6,089 bases of DNA from contig DAIDAN010000033.1 in assembly GCA_027310605.1 (NCBI GenBank), forward strand, positions 1 to 6,089, read 5' to 3'. Below are positions 4,771 to 6,089 of this stretch, piece by piece (position 1 is the stretch's first letter; every line of letters begins with the position of its first letter). The stretch comes from Candidatus Aenigmatarchaeota archaeon. Lineage in GTDB: Archaea; Aenigmatarchaeota; Aenigmatarchaeia; Aenigmatarchaeales; DAIDAN01. The position numbers were made by a program, and so were the translations under genes. The notes under the pieces were generated by a model, which saw nothing but the letters and a program-made list of their open reading frames with translations, was not told where the DNA came from and did not search any database.

Positions 4771-5243
4771 ATGAACAAATGCCCTGACTGCGGTTTCCCG
4801 CGAGTAAGGAATGGCGTCCTGAAACTTAAATACAGAGGCAATGTGCAGAAATGGATTTGCAAGAAATGCGGATGCCAATCAAGGAACGATGATTGACATC
4901 GGAGTTTCCCTTTGCATTGACGGACTGACTTGGGGAAAGACAAGGAAGAATCTGGGAAAGATGTTCGGCTTCACCGTAAAATCGCTGACAACGATATGGA
5001 ACTGGGTTCAGGCATTCACCATAATGCTTTCGTTTGTCTTTGCCTCAATGTCCTGCAATAAATGGCGCATTTTCAAGGAACATAAGACAGGACAGGTTCA
5101 AGTCGTTCAAGAGCCGCAGCAACAATGCCATAGAGAACTTTTTCAGGCGCAAGCATCATTTTCCAAGATTCGGAAACAACATTGATGTTGCAAGGAAGCA
5201 TATTGAAAGCTGGGTCAACGAATACGATAGGGAAAAGGTTTGA
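4771..5243 (+). pseudogene. Transposase remnant: zinc ribbon, HTH and catalytic-Glu tail in three frames
   Basis: Three protein pieces follow each other in different frames. Frame one (4771-4896, 41 aa, closed by TGA) is a zinc ribbon: MNKCPDCGFPRVRNG, then WICKKCGC, with two Cys pairs. Frame two (about 4889-5020) encodes a helix-turn-helix, IDGLTWGKTRKNLGKMFG then TTIWNWVQAF, typical of the DNA-binding region of IS1-like and related transposases. Frame three (about 5079-5243) encodes FKSRSNNAIENFFRRK and a tail ending WVNEYDREKV; the Glu in NAIENFF fits the last acidic residue of a DDE triad. The region that should carry the two Asp residues between HTH and tail is missing. The first frame change needs a +1 shift with no slippery run nearby, so these are lesions, not programmed frameshifting. 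It resembles zinc-ribbon transposases of the IS1 or related groups; the exact family is not certain. The start follows a GGTGAT site. Confidence 0.8.
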
Positions 5244-5270
5244 AAATTGGGCGAAGAGCAGAGAAAAATG

Positions 5271-5294
5271 ATAAAAATGTTTTTTGCATCTTGC
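5271..5294 (-). repeat. Probable right terminal inverted repeat of the IS remnant
   Basis: Reverse complement contains GCAAAAAACATTTTT, partner of the core at 4720-4732. It begins 28 nt after the transposase stop, a normal position for an IS end. Confidence 0.5.
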
Positions 5295-5363
5295 TTTGCG
5301 GAATTTTATGGAGAAATATCATGCACAAAATGAAAGCAATCCTTGCCAGCCGCGCCGCAAACA

Positions 5364-5372
5364 CTTAAATAT
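5364..5372 (+). promoter_or_regulatory. Upstream TATA-like element
   Basis: CTTAAATAT preceded by AAACA fits the archaeal BRE/TATA pattern. It would start a transcript near 5393, far (about 130 nt) from the ATG at 5526, so it may serve a leader or a short RNA instead of, or as well as, the membrane gene. Confidence 0.35.
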
Positions 5373-5471
5373 CTGCTCCTTCATAATTTTAACGGACAGT
5401 TTTACAACAAACCGTTCGCAGCTGATTTTTTAATTTGCTTTTTTACAAAAACGGTTTTCGGATTAAGAACA

Positions 5472-5483
5472 ATTTAATAATAA
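5472..5483 (+). promoter_or_regulatory. Proximal TATA-like element of the membrane protein gene
   Basis: ATTTAATAATAA centred at about 5477 would start transcription near 5503, leaving a leader of about 23 nt that includes the purine-rich GGAAAGGCGAT at 5511-5521, a plausible but imperfect ribosome binding site before the ATG at 5526. Confidence 0.4.
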
Positions 5484-5525
5484 GACAGTTCCGCTGAAAA
5501 TGCTTTAGCTGGAAAGGCGATTTTT

Positions 5526-6032
5526 ATGGTTACGCCGATTGACGCGATAATATTGAGCTGGCGCGAGGCGGGAATCCCGCTCCTCTTTTTATGGATGCTC
5601 ACGCTCGCCATTGTTTATGGAGTGCTCACGCATGTGAAGCTTCCGAACTCCAACTCCGCGCGCGGCGTTATCGCGATAGTGGCGGCATTCATGGTGCTGT
5701 TCGCGGCGGCAGCAACGCAGATAACCGCCTTCCTGAGCACGATAGTGACCTCTTTCGTTGCTATAGCTTTCGGGCTTTTGCTGATAATAATCTTCCTCGA
5801 GATGGCTGGGGCGAAGGTCGGGGACAAGCATGTGTTTTCCGCGCATCCCAGGTTTTTCGCAGGCATACTGCTGCTGATAGGCGTTGCAATATTCGCGGGC
5901 GCTGCGCAGATAACGGGAATCTTCAATTTCAATTTTTCAATATCCGACACGGTGACGGGAATGATATTTTTCCTCGCCGTCATTGTGGCTGCGATGTGGG
6001 CGCTGATGAAAGAGGGCGGGGAAAAGAAATAG
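5526..6032 (+). CDS. Five-TM membrane protein of unknown function
   Basis: A 168-aa integral membrane protein with no recognised enzymatic motif. Predicted helices by eye: about 17-37, 47-68, 70-92, 109-130 and 143-162. The loop between helices 1 and 2 is polar (KLPNSNSARG), that between 3 and 4 is charged (GAKVGDKHVFSAHPR), and the C-terminus ends in a charged KEGGEKK. An internal repeat is visible: FAAAATQITAF (59-69) followed by a helix, and FAGAAQITGIF (123-133) followed by a helix, suggesting a duplicated two-helix unit. The style recalls the many small multi-pass hypothetical proteins of DPANN archaea, but no function can be given. The ATG follows a purine-rich stretch with 5-nt spacing. 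Another gene begins 15 nt after the stop, so the two may be co-transcribed. Confidence 0.85.
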   Translation: MVTPIDAIILSWREAGIPLLFLWMLTLAIVYGVLTHVKLPNSNSARGVIAIVAAFMVLFAAAATQITAFLSTIVTSFVAIAFGLLLIIIFLEMAGAKVGDKHVFSAHPRFFAGILLLIGVAIFAGAAQITGIFNFNFSISDTVTGMIFFLAVIVAAMWALMKEGGEKK

Positions 6033-6047
6033 AACTGAAAAAATGAT

Positions 6048-6089
6048 ATGAAAAGAAACTTGAACAACAGCAAAAGCGTTGCTGCAACT
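6048..6089 (+). CDS. Start of a downstream gene, cut by right edge
   Basis: An ATG 15 nt after the membrane gene's TAG opens a frame of 14 codons (MKRNLNNSKSVAAT) that runs off the window. The basic start (Lys2, Arg3) would suit a membrane or exported protein, but too little is visible. The close spacing suggests an operon with the 5-TM protein. There is no clear ribosome binding site, so the start is tentative. Confidence 0.4.
   Translation, partial: MKRNLNNSKSVAAT

Larger units (their letters stand above)
4711..5294 (+). mobile_element. Decayed insertion sequence, about 580 bp
   Basis: Imperfect inverted repeats at 4711-4733 and 5271-5294 bracket a broken transposase gene. The short length compared with intact elements carrying zinc-ribbon plus DDE transposases, and the absence of the central catalytic region, indicate internal deletion. 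The exact boundaries are inferred. The three-hairpin element lies just outside the left end and may or may not be part of it. Confidence 0.6.
5295..5525 (+). other. Intergenic stretch upstream of the membrane protein gene
   Basis: No gene is seen here. It contains two TATA-like elements (5364-5372 and 5472-5483), two T6 runs (5426-5431 and 5439-5444) that could end plus-strand transcripts, and an 8-bp inverted repeat AAACCGTT (5409-5416) / AACGGTTT (5450-5457). If transcription starts from the first box, the T-rich repeat region would form part of a leader of about 130 nt or end a short transcript; this is inference. Confidence 0.4.

Noticed and set aside
4885..4900. Programmed frameshift in the transposase, as in some IS1-type elements
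   Set aside because: The change needed is +1, there is no A-run or other slippery sequence, and a second frame change and missing core follow. Decay is the simpler explanation.
5095..5104. GGTTCAAGTC, resembling a tRNA T-loop
   Set aside because: No acceptor or anticodon stems can be formed around it, and it encodes part of the FKSFKSRS segment of the transposase remnant.
5409..5457. Inverted repeat AAACCGTT/AACGGTTT as an intrinsic terminator
   Set aside because: The stem is only 8 bp across a loop of over 30 nt, and the T-runs lie inside the loop, not after the stem.
5615..6073. 152-codon minus-strand frame
   Set aside because: Antisense shadow of the five-TM protein; the reverse of hydrophobic codons gives a spurious open frame.

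Overview
The window looks archaeal, probably from a DPANN-type lineage, though the lineage is inferred from gene style and not proven. The grounds are an archaeal-size Nog1 GTPase (346 aa, without the long eukaryotic C-terminal extension), an RNA 3'-phosphate cyclase with an archaeal layout, AT-rich TATA-like boxes placed about 26 nt before expected transcript starts, at least one apparently leaderless gene (hsp20), GGTGAT-type ribosome binding sites, and a small multi-pass membrane protein of a kind common among DPANN hypothetical proteins.

Layout, left to right. A secreted protein on the minus strand is cut by the left edge, with only its signal peptide and first mature residues present (1-157). 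A gene-poor stretch follows (158-521) with nested inverted repeats, a compact two-hairpin palindrome (297-352) and a possible micro-ORF. Threonine synthase (522-1655, minus) and RNA 3'-terminal phosphate cyclase RtcA (1835-2842, plus) diverge from a shared 180-nt promoter region. RtcA converges on a small heat-shock protein, Hsp20 (2954-3445, minus), whose stop codon overlaps the ATG of a possible 31-codon basic micro-ORF. Upstream of hsp20 on the same strand is a Nog1-family ribosome-assembly GTPase (3554-4594, minus).

Between nog1 and the right-hand genes lies a mobile-element scar. It consists of a three-hairpin element (4634-4708) that shares a module with the palindrome at 297-352, followed by a decayed transposase gene (4771-5243) whose zinc ribbon, helix-turn-helix and C-terminal catalytic-Glu segments lie in three different frames with the DDE core missing. 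Imperfect terminal inverted repeats bracket it. A promoter-bearing intergenic stretch leads to a 5-TM membrane protein (5526-6032, plus), and the first 14 codons of another gene run off the right edge.

The complete genes are mostly housekeeping (threonine synthesis, RNA end repair, protein quality control, large-subunit assembly) and do not form one pathway. I see no clear defence, CRISPR or biosynthetic system. The most interesting material is between genes: a structured palindromic repeat family with compensatory stem differences, a short conserved sequence just after the thrC and hsp20 stop codons, and two candidate micro-ORFs. RtcA has substitutions and a two-residue deletion in loops that are normally conserved.
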